From Lachnospiraceae bacterium (GTDB lineage: Bacteria; Bacillota_A; Clostridia; Lachnospirales; Lachnospiraceae), in the NCBI GenBank assembly GCA_009911175.1, contig QXWX01000089.1:1-28089 (forward strand): a stretch of DNA of 28,089 bases, given 5' to 3'. The position numbers and the translations under genes were made by a program. Below are positions 1 to 6,740 of this stretch, piece by piece. The notes below the pieces were generated by a model, which saw nothing but the letters and a program-made list of their open reading frames with translations, did no database searches and was not told where the DNA came from. The stretch's first letter is position 1. Each line of letters starts with the position of its first letter.

Positions 1-292
1 TTGCGGGGAGTCCTTTCCTCTGCTGAAGCCGTTTCATTCGCTGACCTGCGGGGTACTTTTCTCTCAGAAGAAGCCTCCTGGGAAGCCGGCTTACGGGGGG
101 CTTTTCCTTCTCCGGCAGCCTTCGCCGGCGCTGCTTTGCGGGAAGCCTCTCCATCCCCAGGAGCCTTTCCGGATACCGAGCCTGGCGCCTCCCCTCCTGC
201 CGGATTGCTGCCCGGCGCGGACTTGCGGGAAACCTTTCCTTCCGCAGGCGCCGCCCCCGCTGCTGCTTTGCGGGAGGGCATCCCTTCCGGAA
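1..292 (-). repeat. In-frame tandem repeat array, about 45-bp period
   Basis: A GCGGGA-like core on the plus strand recurs at about 3, 47, 92, 136, 224 and 268, with a degenerate unit near 180. This encodes successive 15-residue units in the zinc-ribbon protein, for example EGMPSRKAAAGAAPA, EGKVSRKSAPGSNPA, EGKAPRKPASQEASS and ERKVPRRSANETASA. The units are diverged but in register, and the array continues past the window edge. Confidence 0.7.
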
Positions 293-629
293 ACGGATGC
301 GCCGCAGCCGGTTTCTTCGGTTCCTTCTTCTCCGGCGCCGCACTGCCGACAGGTGCTTTCTTCACTGCCCCTGTTTTATGGGACGCATCAGGAGCTGTCC
401 CTTTGTGTTCGCCCGGATCCTTCTCAGGCTGTACCGGAGGAGCCTCAGCCTTTCCAGTATTCACCGCCGTATCCGGAACAGCTTTCCTGGCGCGCTGCTT
501 GTCAAGATCCCACTGCTTCTTACAATCACGGCATACTGCATATTGATGAAAGACCGGTGCGCCCTGTTCATCGACACCAACCTGCTTCTTCTGTAACTCA
601 ACATCTTTTCCACATATCGGACATTTCAT
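1..629 (-). CDS. Zinc-ribbon protein with basic Ala/Pro/Lys repeat tail (partial, C-terminus off the window)
   Basis: I read an uninterrupted minus-strand frame from ATG at 629 to the left edge, 209 residues without a stop. The N-terminus is a compact zinc ribbon: Cys3-Pro-Ile-Cys6 and Cys33-Arg-Asp-Cys36. From about residue 45 the protein becomes low-complexity, rich in Lys, Ala, Pro, Glu and Gly. From about residue 113 it settles into roughly 15-residue units of the type Glu-Gly-Lys-x-Ser/Pro-Arg-Lys-x-Ala. An AGAGG-type ribosome binding site lies 11 bases before the ATG, and a good promoter lies at 703-731. The tail resembles histone-H1-like or linker tails, which could mean nucleic-acid or polyanion binding, but that is inference. 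There is no signal peptide or membrane segment, so it is probably cytoplasmic. The family is unknown to me. Confidence 0.72.
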   Translation of the reverse strand, partial: MKCPICGKDVELQKKQVGVDEQGAPVFHQYAVCRDCKKQWDLDKQRARKAVPDTAVNTGKAEAPPVQPEKDPGEHKGTAPDASHKTGAVKKAPVGSAAPEKKEPKKPAAAHPFPEGMPSRKAAAGAAPAEGKVSRKSAPGSNPAGGEAPGSVSGKAPGDGEASRKAAPAKAAGEGKAPRKPASQEASSERKVPRRSANETASAEERTPR

Positions 630-702
630 GATGTGCATTTCCTCTCTTTCGTATTCGCCAATTCAAAGGGGTAAAACGTATGCATTGATTTTGGCTAGAA
701 CC

Positions 703-731
703 ATTATAACATCTTATTCCGATAAGGACAA
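703..731 (-). promoter_or_regulatory. Sigma-A promoter of the zinc-ribbon gene
   Basis: On the minus strand TTGTCC (726-731) is followed by a 17-base spacer and TATAAT (703-708), with a TGT extended -10 immediately before it. This predicts a start near 696 and a leader of about 67 bases to the ATG at 629. Confidence 0.65.
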
Positions 732-770
732 TGACAAAATAAGGAGTTTCTCATTTATGGGAAAAGACAA

Positions 771-918
771 GGTTACTGTTCACACGGCGTCGCGCGCCCT
801 GCTGCACGGCTTCCGGTCAATAAAGTAACATTTGCCATAATATCCAGCCTCTCGCCGAAGGCGACTTAAAATAGGCTGGATACTGTTACTGGAGCACCCA
901 AAGGGTGTGAACAGTAAT
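771..918. repeat. Intergenic palindromic element with alternative stem-loops
   Basis: An outer 13-bp perfect inverted repeat (TTACTGTTCACAC at 773-785 and its complement at 905-917) encloses a 10-bp perfect stem (TATCCAGCCT at 841-850 with 873-882). That stem carries an inner TCGCC-GAA-GGCGA hairpin (853-864). A third hairpin, CACCC-AAA-GGGTG (895-907), extends to TTACTG (886-891) with CAGTAA (912-917). The right arm can therefore pair either with the far left arm or with the nearby TTACTG arm. No transposase is present. It fits a small dispersed palindromic or MITE-like repeat, or a structured RNA. The rest of 632-942 holds no gene I can support. Confidence 0.5.
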
Positions 919-942
919 AAGACAAGAGTATTCCTGTTTCCG

Positions 943-1143
943 CTATTTCGTCTTTTCGTCTGTTTTGGAATTTTTTGCGGAAATCACCGGCGGTTCGAAT
1001 TGATACACATCATTGTAGGATTCCAGTTCTTCCTCCGATGTGGGGAGAAACGGAATCAGCCCTGTACAATCCCTGGCGGAAGCTGCATTTGACAGATAGT
1101 CATAATCATCAATAATTTTTTCATTTTCTTTCGAATTTAACAT
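943..1143 (-). CDS. Small acidic hypothetical protein (66 aa)
   Basis: The frame is short but looks real. It has a strong GAGGTG ribosome binding site at 1151-1156. Two ATG codons follow in tandem (1146 and 1143); the second has the better 7-base spacing, so I chose it. The protein is soluble and acidic, with many Glu and Asp residues, a single Cys in a DCTGLIPFLP segment, and a C-terminal Lys/Thr-rich end. No signal peptide or membrane helix is visible. I think similar small proteins with a conserved DCTGLIP-like core occur in other Lachnospiraceae, but I cannot confirm this here and assign no function. It is divergent from the PHP gene at 1252, about 108 bases apart. The palindromic element at 771-918 lies just downstream. 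Confidence 0.6.
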   Translation of the reverse strand: MLNSKENEKIIDDYDYLSNAASARDCTGLIPFLPTSEEELESYNDVYQFEPPVISAKNSKTDEKTK

Positions 1144-1182
1144 CATTCTTCACCTCGGTTTTATTATTTGTACAAAAATAAA

Positions 1183-1210
1183 TTGTATTCACGGGAAAAT
1201 GTGGTAAACT
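1183..1210 (+). promoter_or_regulatory. Putative sigma-A promoter of the PHP gene
   Basis: TTGTAT (1183-1188), a 16-base spacer and TAAACT (1205-1210) lie 42 bases before the start codon at 1252. The -10 is imperfect, so this is a moderate call. Confidence 0.45.
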
Positions 1211-1251
1211 GATAGAGGATTGACTATGTTTATAGAAATGAAAGGAATGAT

Positions 1252-1977
1252 ATGATCATGAAAATTATTGCAGATACACATGCTCATACCCTGGCCAGCG
1301 GCCATGCCTACAGCACCATCCGCGAGATGGCAGCAGCGGCAGCCGATCGGGGAATGCAGGTTCTCGCCCTGACTGAGCACGCACCGGAAATGCCGGGAAC
1401 CTGCGGCCTGTTTTATTTTCAAAACCTGCGCGTCATCCCCCGGGAGATGAGCGGGGTCCGGATGCTCTTCGGCGCGGAGCTCAATATCATGGATCCGAAA
1501 GGCAGGGTAGACCTGCCGGAAAGCACGATCAAAAAGCTGGATATCACAGTGGCCAGCATCCACGTTCCCTGCTTCGGGCTTGAGCATACAGAGCAGGAGG
1601 TCATGAGCGCCTATGTGGAGGCCATGAAAAAGGAATACATCCAGATCATAGGGCATCCGGATGACAGCAGATTTCCCATCAATTATGAGGTTCTTGTAAG
1701 GACAGCAAAGGAAACCCATACGCTTTTGGAGGTCAACAATTCCTCCCTGCATCCCCAGAGCTTTCGGGAGGGTGCCCGGGAAAATCTCCTCACCATGCTG
1801 GATCTGTGCCGCCAGTATGAGGTTCACGTCACCACGGGAAGCGACGCTCATATGGATGTGGACGCCGGCAATTTCTCATATGCCGCAGAACTCCTGGACT
1901 ACTGTCATTTTCCGGAGGAACTTGTGGTGACGACAGATTTTGAAAAACTGAAACCATTCTTGAACCTCAAAGAATAG
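1252..1977 (+). CDS. PHP-domain metal-dependent phosphatase/hydrolase (YcdX-like)
   Basis: The 241-residue protein is a single PHP domain of typical length. Metal-binding motifs appear in the expected order: DTHAHT at the N-terminus, a Thr-Glu-His (LTEHAPE), GAELNI, an ASIHVP segment, IGHPDD, LEVNNSS and a C-terminal TGSDAH. Together these supply the His/Asp/Glu ligands of the trinuclear metal site known in E. coli YcdX. The family includes phosphatases acting on small phosphorylated molecules; histidinol phosphatase and polymerase-associated PHP domains are relatives. There is no his operon around it, so histidinol phosphatase is unlikely. I chose ATG 1252 because AAAGGA lies 5 bases before it; ATG 1258 is the alternative. 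It is probably co-transcribed with the small gene 16 bases downstream. The substrate is unknown. Confidence 0.85.
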   Translation: MIMKIIADTHAHTLASGHAYSTIREMAAAAADRGMQVLALTEHAPEMPGTCGLFYFQNLRVIPREMSGVRMLFGAELNIMDPKGRVDLPESTIKKLDITVASIHVPCFGLEHTEQEVMSAYVEAMKKEYIQIIGHPDDSRFPINYEVLVRTAKETHTLLEVNNSSLHPQSFREGARENLLTMLDLCRQYEVHVTTGSDAHMDVDAGNFSYAAELLDYCHFPEELVVTTDFEKLKPFLNLKE

Positions 1978-1993
1978 AACAGGATGTGCCGCT

Positions 1994-2302
1994 ATGATCG
2001 ATAAAAAATTAATCCCCGTGGGCGGACTGAAAAAAGAGCCTTTCTCAGGAGGACATCATGGAATGAGGTATTTTTTCCGCTCGGATGAAAGCAGAGAGAC
2101 ATTTACCGTCTTCGTCTACCCGGAGCCCTGGTCCTTCGAACAGACTCCGGAGGATGAGAAAGTCTCCGCCTCCTTTCCCATGTCGGATGAGGGTATGGAT
2201 GCTGCCATTGCATGGCTTTTCGAAATGTATGAGACCCAAAAAGAGATCTGGAATACTGCCCAAAAGAACTGTATGCATATCGTAAATACAAAAAAGCTCT
2301 GA
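1994..2302 (+). CDS. Conserved-looking hypothetical protein (102 aa)
   Basis: This short soluble protein begins MIDKKLIPVGGLKKEPF. It is rich in aromatic residues, with a FTVFVYPEPWSFEQTP segment followed by an acidic helix-forming C-terminal half (Met-Asp-Ala-Ala-Ile and so on). An AGGATG ribosome binding site precedes the ATG. It starts 16 bases after the PHP phosphatase stop, so the two are probably one transcript. I recognise no catalytic motif, metal site or membrane segment, and I give no function. The good ribosome binding site, tight spacing and codon use like the neighbours make it a likely real gene. Confidence 0.7.
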   Translation: MIDKKLIPVGGLKKEPFSGGHHGMRYFFRSDESRETFTVFVYPEPWSFEQTPEDEKVSASFPMSDEGMDAAIAWLFEMYETQKEIWNTAQKNCMHIVNTKKL

Positions 2303-2306
2303 CGCC

Positions 2307-2343
2307 TGCCCGGCTCCGTCCCTGATCAGGGTCGTTCCGGGCA
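2307..2343 (+). other. Hairpin after the PHP gene pair
   Basis: TGCCCGG (2307-2313) pairs with CCGGGCA (2337-2343), and the loop contains the palindrome CCCTGATCAGGG (2320-2331). It lies 4 bases after the stop codon at 2302. Only AAAATTT follows rather than a clear U-tract, so it may stabilise the 3' end or be a weak terminator. Confidence 0.4.
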
Positions 2344-2465
2344 AAATTTACTGCCAGATACCGTAAATGGAAAGCAAAATCTGTCTTTATTTTGATTTTA
2401 GAATTTTCATAATTTCTTCCATATCTTGTCACATCCGATTCACAAATGCCTGTTATGATAAATCC

Positions 2466-2622
2466 ATACTTACAGAAGACGATGGCTGCGGATGCAGCAG
2501 GCATGTGCGGCCATTGGACTTCGCCTAATGGTTTATATTTTACTTAAGACGATTGACTGAATTTTGATAGATTTCCCTTTTCTCTGAGCTGTCCGCATTG
2601 CCCGCGGCAGCTCTTTTCTTTT
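2466..2622 (+). ncRNA. Candidate small structured RNA
   Basis: No coding frame is convincing between 2303 and 2642. An extended -10 (TGT then TATGAT at 2454-2459) sits upstream, though no good -35 is visible. Three hairpins follow: GCTGC-GGAT-GCAGC (2485-2498); CCATTGG-ACTTCG-CC(T)AATGG (2511-2531); and a strong intrinsic terminator at 2584-2622. A transcript of about 155 bases is predicted. It could instead be a long 3' untranslated region of the PHP operon. I do not recognise an RNA family. Confidence 0.35.
2584..2622 (+). terminator. Strong intrinsic terminator
   Basis: GAGCTG-T-CCGC pairs with GCGG-CAGCTC (10 base pairs with one bulged T; loop ATTGCCC) and is followed directly by TTTTCTTTTTT. 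It ends plus-strand transcription before the convergent DUF975 gene. Confidence 0.75.
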
Positions 2623-2642
2623 TTAGAGCACAGAAAATGGCT

Positions 2643-3365
2643 TTATCGGATATACCCCTGCTGATATGCCATATTCCGGTTAAACGCATACAGCTCCGCC
2701 ATGGTAGCCTGGTAATAAGGCTCTACATAGAACACCCCTGCGATACCGAAGGTGATCCCTTCCAACAGCCGCCATCCGAGAAAGGACAGATCCAGCACAA
2801 ATACATTCCACTTCTGCCCCATCATCATCCGTTTACTGATCGCAAATGCCTCCTGCCTGCTCATCCCCGGATTCTCCGCCAGGATATAGGGGATCATCAG
2901 ATATTCATAGTGCTTGATGATTCCCGGTACAACGAAGAGCAGAGACCACAGACTGATAAACAGTCCTTTTAAAAACATGGTCACGACAACGTTCATGTAC
3001 TGCCCGCCCTGAAAAGCCGAACCTACCACACCCACACCCGGATTTCCGGTCTGGTTCTCGATAAAAAAGCGGCTTCCTCCTACCAGCAGAAGATTTCCCA
3101 CAAAAATCTTTACGATGATAAAAAGAAGACTCATGATCCCGACCACTGCGGCAGCCATGAGCGCAAACATTGCAAGCGCCATGGATTCGGAACTGCTCAT
3201 GTGGGAATCATGAAAAAACTCATAGGTCTCCGGAGCCCTCGAGCCGTACCTCGAATAGGATCCCCCTGTAAAAATAGCCATGACAAGCGCCGCAACCACA
3301 GCCGACCAGTAGTTCCTCGTGAAGGAAAGCTTTCCTCGCATCTTTAAGTCTATTCTGTTCCACAT
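2643..3365 (-). CDS. DUF975-family integral membrane protein
   Basis: The 240-residue protein begins MWNRIDLKMRGK, a typical opening of the DUF975 family (Leu-Lys-x-x-Gly/Ala-Lys followed by a membrane helix). Hydrophobic segments lie near residues 20-34, 63-95, 127-150 and 190-215. Between the third and fourth is the segment VPGIIKHYEYLMIPYILAEN, the region usually conserved in this family (Pro-Gly-Ile-x-x-x-x-Tyr, then a Pro-Glu/Asn helix). The family function is unknown. I set the start at ATG 3365 because AAGGGAGGG lies just before it; an in-frame upstream ATG at 3389 would put that Shine-Dalgarno inside the gene. It is a single gene, convergent with the structured element ending at 2622. 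Confidence 0.85.
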   Translation of the reverse strand: MWNRIDLKMRGKLSFTRNYWSAVVAALVMAIFTGGSYSRYGSRAPETYEFFHDSHMSSSESMALAMFALMAAAVVGIMSLLFIIVKIFVGNLLLVGGSRFFIENQTGNPGVGVVGSAFQGGQYMNVVVTMFLKGLFISLWSLLFVVPGIIKHYEYLMIPYILAENPGMSRQEAFAISKRMMMGQKWNVFVLDLSFLGWRLLEGITFGIAGVFYVEPYYQATMAELYAFNRNMAYQQGYIR

Positions 3366-3546
3366 AATGAACCCTCCCTTATGCTTCATATATAGCTTAC
3401 ACAGACCTGCCGGAATCCTCTGAATAAGAATCAGGCAAAATCATCTTCCCGGCAGCTCCTGACTGCTGAAATTCAGTATAGCACATTATCCGGCATCTTG
3501 AAAGCATTATCCTCCGATAAAGCAAAGTATTTCATGATCTATCCTC

Positions 3547-3575
3547 TTGCGTATTCTCCGGATTCATTTTATGAT
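3547..3575 (+). promoter_or_regulatory. Putative sigma-A promoter of the first AraC regulator
   Basis: TTGCGT (3547-3552), a 17-base spacer and TATGAT (3570-3575) lie upstream of the start codon at 3641. The region 3366-3640 shows no other gene I can support. Confidence 0.5.
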
Positions 3576-3640
3576 ATAGATATACTGAGCGCCGGATGGT
3601 TCCGGCCGTGAGTATAACCTGTATGAGGAGAGGCGCATCC

Positions 3641-4519
3641 ATGATCATCCATAATTCCTGCAAGGCCGCCATCCAGTCCTGCCTCGACACGAAGACATTT
3701 GCCGCAGCCCATTTATATAACGATGAAAAAACCATGAGTATCCACATTCATGACTGCTATGAGGTCTACTATTCTATCTCCGGCGGAAAGCAGTTTTTGA
3801 TCGACAACCGGTTTTATGATTTCCAGCCGGGAGACATTTTTTTCATCAATCAATATGAAAGCCATTATCTTTCGCAGATCGACCGTGTGACCCATGAGCG
3901 GATCGTGCTGTCCGTTTATCCGGATTATCTGAGGAGGTTTTCTACGGATCAGACTGACCTGAACTGCTGCTTCACACAAAGAGATACTTCCTTCGGCCAC
4001 AGACTGAGCCTGTCCCAAGAAGAAAAAAAGCGGTTTTTATATTATATTCACAAGCTCTCCGAAAAGAAAGAGTTTGGAGAGGATCTCCTAGAGCAGACCG
4101 CATTTCTGGAACTCATGGTCTATCTGAATCGGAGCTTTCTGCTACGCCGCGAGGAGGACCGGACGCAGGAGTCACGCACGGATCAAAGAGCATCGGCTGC
4201 CCATTCTGAACAGATTGATGCTATCTTGTCTTATGTGAACCGAAACCTGACGGAAGAACTGACGATCGGGAAGCTGGCAGCCCATTTTTATCTGAGCAGT
4301 TCCTACCTGTGCCGGATCTTTAAAGATGAGACCGGAACTACCATCAACCGGTATATCACTGCCAAAAGGATCTCCCGCGCAAAGGCACTGCTTGCGGAAG
4401 GCTATTCCGTCACGGAAACCTGCGGGATGTGCGGCTTCCAGGATTACAGCAATTTTTTAAAAGCCTTTACAAAGGCTGTGGGAATCTCCCCAAAGAAATA
4501 TGCCATGTACGAGCAATAG
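3641..4519 (+). CDS. AraC-family transcriptional regulator (cupin + double HTH)
   Basis: The 292-residue protein has an N-terminal cupin-type sensor (about residues 10-130). It includes HIHDCYEVYYSISGGKQF and PGDIFFINQYESHYL, the usual sugar-sensing fold of this family. A linker follows, then two C-terminal helix-turn-helix motifs (about 195-290) ending in the signature CGFQDYSNFLKAFTKAVGIS-P-K-Y. I chose ATG 3641 because GAGGAGAGG lies 7 bases before it; an upstream in-frame start at 3596 lacks such a site. It is tail-to-tail with the KduD-like gene and close to the uronate locus, so it may control that locus or the DUF975 gene. A second AraC regulator at 6741 is a closer candidate for the GH105 gene. 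The ligand is unknown. Confidence 0.9.
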   Translation: MIIHNSCKAAIQSCLDTKTFAAAHLYNDEKTMSIHIHDCYEVYYSISGGKQFLIDNRFYDFQPGDIFFINQYESHYLSQIDRVTHERIVLSVYPDYLRRFSTDQTDLNCCFTQRDTSFGHRLSLSQEEKKRFLYYIHKLSEKKEFGEDLLEQTAFLELMVYLNRSFLLRREEDRTQESRTDQRASAAHSEQIDAILSYVNRNLTEELTIGKLAAHFYLSSSYLCRIFKDETGTTINRYITAKRISRAKALLAEGYSVTETCGMCGFQDYSNFLKAFTKAVGISPKKYAMYEQ

Positions 4520-4521
4520 AA

Positions 4522-4565
4522 AAAGGCATACGCCCCGGTATGATCCGTACCGTCCGTATGCCTTT
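4522..4565 (-). terminator. Intrinsic terminator of the KduD-like gene
   Basis: AAAGGCATACG (4522-4532) pairs with CGTATGCCTTT (4555-4565), and an inner CGGTA/TACCG stem lies between them. Read on the minus strand the stem ends in GCC then TTTTTCTATT, a good U-tract. It abuts the stop of the AraC gene and may also act weakly in the plus direction. Confidence 0.7.
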
Positions 4566-4600
4566 CCTGTGCAGTCTGTCCCTGCTATTTCTAAAACCCT

Positions 4601-5401
4601 TTACGGCTGCTTTCCAATATATGCCAGGATCCCGCCGTCTACATACAAAATCTGTCCGTTTACAAAGTCAGACGCATCCGAAGCCAAAAATATCGCCGGC
4701 CCCATCAGATCCTCCGGATTGCCCCACCGCGCGGCAGGCGTCTTGGAAATGATAAACTGGTCAAAGGGATGCCTGCTGCCGTCGGCCTGTGTCTCCCGCA
4801 GCGGAGCCGTCTGCGGCGTAGCGATATATCCGGGGCCGATGCCGTTGCACTGAATGTTGTATTCCCCGTATTCCGAACAGATATTTTTCGTCAGCATCTT
4901 CAATCCGCCCTTTGCCGCCGCATAAGCAGATACTGTTTCGCGGCCAAGCTCGCTCATCATGGAACAGATATTGATGATCTTTCCGTGTCCCTTTTCGATC
5001 ATGTCCGTCAGAACGGCCTTGGACATGATGAAGGGCGCATTCAGGTCAATATCTACCACCTGGCGAAATTCCGCCGCGCTCATCTCCGTCATGGGAATCC
5101 GCTTGATAATGCCGGCATTGTTTACCAGAATATCGATCACACCCAGTTCCTTTTTGATGCTCTTCACCATCTCCCGAACCTGGTCCTCGTCTGTTACGTC
5201 GCAGAGATATCCTTTTGCCTGGATTCCTTTGGCCTCATAATCCGCAAGCGCCTTGTCCAGGTGCTCCTGCCCCCGGCAGTTAAAAGCGATCTTCGCCCCG
5301 GCCCTGGCATAAGCTTCGGCGATGGCAAATCCAATGCCGTAAGCTCCTCCTGTTACGAGAGCCACCTTACCTTCCAATGAAAAACTGTCTAAAATGCTCA
5401 T
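4601..5401 (-). CDS. kduD: Short-chain dehydrogenase, KduD / gluconate 5-dehydrogenase family
   Basis: The 266-residue protein is a classical short-chain dehydrogenase. It has the cofactor motif TGGAYGIG (about residues 17-24), NNAG, the catalytic Ser in NICSMMSE, the Tyr-x-x-x-Lys pair (SAYAAAKGG) and a C-terminal ILYVDGG. Its start MSILDSFSLEGKVALVTGG is characteristic of the gluconate 5-dehydrogenase/KduD group. KduD oxidises or reduces 2-keto-3-deoxygluconate and its 5-keto form in the cytoplasm. The nearby KduI and GH105 genes make the KDG-forming role more likely than gluconate metabolism. ATG 5401 is preceded by AAAGGGGAAG. It lies 124 bases after the GH105 gene, probably in the same transcript. 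The terminator is at 4522-4565. Confidence 0.8.
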   Translation of the reverse strand: MSILDSFSLEGKVALVTGGAYGIGFAIAEAYARAGAKIAFNCRGQEHLDKALADYEAKGIQAKGYLCDVTDEDQVREMVKSIKKELGVIDILVNNAGIIKRIPMTEMSAAEFRQVVDIDLNAPFIMSKAVLTDMIEKGHGKIINICSMMSELGRETVSAYAAAKGGLKMLTKNICSEYGEYNIQCNGIGPGYIATPQTAPLRETQADGSRHPFDQFIISKTPAARWGNPEDLMGPAIFLASDASDFVNGQILYVDGGILAYIGKQP

Positions 5402-5525
5402 TTGATCTTCCCCTTTCTCTTTTACCATGCATTCTTTGCGCATCCATATGCACATGCCACATCGTTTCATTTGCCTGGCATATATAATTTTTTCTTCTGT
5501 GCTAAATACGGATTCTCGGAAACAT

Positions 5526-6644
5526 TTAATGCAGAAGCGCCTCGGCCAGTGCCAGAATCGTCAGAGCCTGTCCATAGGCCATGGGAGCGATCAGGATATT
5601 CTTATAGTGCTCCGCGTCCATTCCCATTCCGGTTCCTCCCGACACCTTCAATACGGTACCATCCTCATCAATATTTTCCAGAATCCCCTTGATTGCCCGT
5701 CCCGCGCATTCCAGGTAAGAGTCATCCAGGATTCCGAACCGGACCCCCTTCAGCATCCCTGCCGCAATGGCCGCCGAACCGGACACCTCCTCATAGCTCT
5801 CCGGATCCGTCAGCACTGTATGCCAGAGCCCGCTTCTGCTCTGCAGCTTTTTCAGTGCCGCTGCCTGGGCCTTATAGGTATCCACGATCAGCTCCTTCAC
5901 ACCCGGATTCAGGTTTCCCCTGGACATCTCAATATATTCCATACTGCCCAGAGTGAACCAGCTGTTGCCCCTGCACCAGAAGACGCCGCCGAAATTATGG
6001 TTTCCGTTAAAGGTCCATCCGTGGTAGAACAAACCGGTCTTTTTATCATACAGATATTTGATGTGCATGAGCATCTGGTGGATGCTTTCATTGACCCATT
6101 CTTCCCTTTCGTATTTTTGTCCCATTTTATTCAGGAAGAGAACGGTCATGAACAGGGTATCGATCCACATCTCATTTTCATTCAGCCGAACCCCCTGCCG
6201 ATCCCCGTTGGCACTGGTCACGTGCTGGAAGCCCCCCTCCTTTGTCCTGGGAATACAGTTCATGAGCCAGTCCGCCCAGCTCAGGCAGAGTTCCTCGAAC
6301 TTCGGGTCATGGTAATATTCATTCAGCTCCGCAAGAGTCAGAAGCGGAGTCGTAGTGTTGATATTGCGGGACGGCAGACCCAGTTCCATATTCCCCACAA
6401 ACCAGTTGTGCAAAAACTCCTTATATTTCTCATTTTTATCCTGCCGCATGATCCGAAGCAGGCCATACAGCCCTACTCCCTGGGGCCAGTCCCATTCCCG
6501 GATCCCGAAGTCCCGCTTAAAAAATCCAATCGCTTCCCCTCCGGTTTCTTCCAGCTCCTTTTCATTTTCCGGCCCGCCCAGATTCAAAAGCTTCTCGATC
6601 ATAAGATCCAGCTTTCTTCTGAGCTCCGTTTCGTTCATCTTCAT
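5526..6644 (-). CDS. GH105 unsaturated uronyl (rhamnogalacturonyl) hydrolase
   Basis: This 372-residue protein matches the length of Bacillus YteR (373 aa) and shows GH105 features. These include WDWPQGVGLYGL near residues 51-62, and EMWIDTLFM, whose Asp162 I align with the catalytic Asp of the family. It also has a HGWTFNGNHNFGGVFWCRGN segment and a C-terminal NILIAPMAYGQALTILALAE. GH105 enzymes hydrate the 4,5 double bond of unsaturated uronate disaccharides made by polysaccharide lyases. This releases a deoxy-hexosulose uronate, the KduI substrate. There is no signal peptide, so it acts on imported sugars in the cytoplasm. I chose ATG 6644 because GGAAGGAAG precedes it; the frame stays open much further upstream but only antisense to the AraC gene. 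A GH88 enzyme is a less likely alternative. Confidence 0.88.
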   Translation of the reverse strand: MKMNETELRRKLDLMIEKLLNLGGPENEKELEETGGEAIGFFKRDFGIREWDWPQGVGLYGLLRIMRQDKNEKYKEFLHNWFVGNMELGLPSRNINTTTPLLTLAELNEYYHDPKFEELCLSWADWLMNCIPRTKEGGFQHVTSANGDRQGVRLNENEMWIDTLFMTVLFLNKMGQKYEREEWVNESIHQMLMHIKYLYDKKTGLFYHGWTFNGNHNFGGVFWCRGNSWFTLGSMEYIEMSRGNLNPGVKELIVDTYKAQAAALKKLQSRSGLWHTVLTDPESYEEVSGSAAIAAGMLKGVRFGILDDSYLECAGRAIKGILENIDEDGTVLKVSGGTGMGMDAEHYKNILIAPMAYGQALTILALAEALLH

Positions 6645-6669
6645 TTTTTCTTCCTTCCTTTGTAATGAA

Positions 6670-6698
6670 TTGCTTTGCAAATTTACTGTTCCTATTAT
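6670..6698 (+). promoter_or_regulatory. Promoter of the second AraC regulator
   Basis: TTGCTT (6670-6675), a 17-base spacer and TATTAT (6693-6698) lie upstream of the TTG start at 6741. It overlaps the oppositely directed GH105 promoter. Confidence 0.6.
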
Positions 6699-6720
6699 TA
6701 CTCTTTGTAACAAGGTACAA
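6692..6720 (-). promoter_or_regulatory. Promoter of the GH105 gene
   Basis: On the minus strand TTGTAC (6715-6720), a 17-base spacer and TAATAG (6692-6697) lie 48 bases before the ATG at 6644. The -10 hexamer occupies the same base pairs as the AraC promoter's -10. An inverted repeat TTTGTA-ACAAGG-TACAAA overlaps the -35 and could be an operator. Confidence 0.5.
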
Positions 6721-6740
6721 AAGAGAAAGCAGGTGATATT

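Noticed and set aside
1..546. Plus-strand 181-residue open frame at the left edge
   Set aside because: It is the antisense of the zinc-ribbon repeat tail; it has no ribosome binding site, and the minus-strand frame has a proper start, promoter and zinc motif.
757..828. A 23-codon plus-strand peptide (ATG 757) with AAGGAG ten bases upstream
   Set aside because: Its second half lies inside the palindromic element and has no regular protein character; too short to support without conservation.
5427..6665. Plus-strand 412-residue frame opposite GH105
   Set aside because: Antisense of a clearly recognisable enzyme; composition is His/Pro/Arg-rich as expected for a shadow frame.
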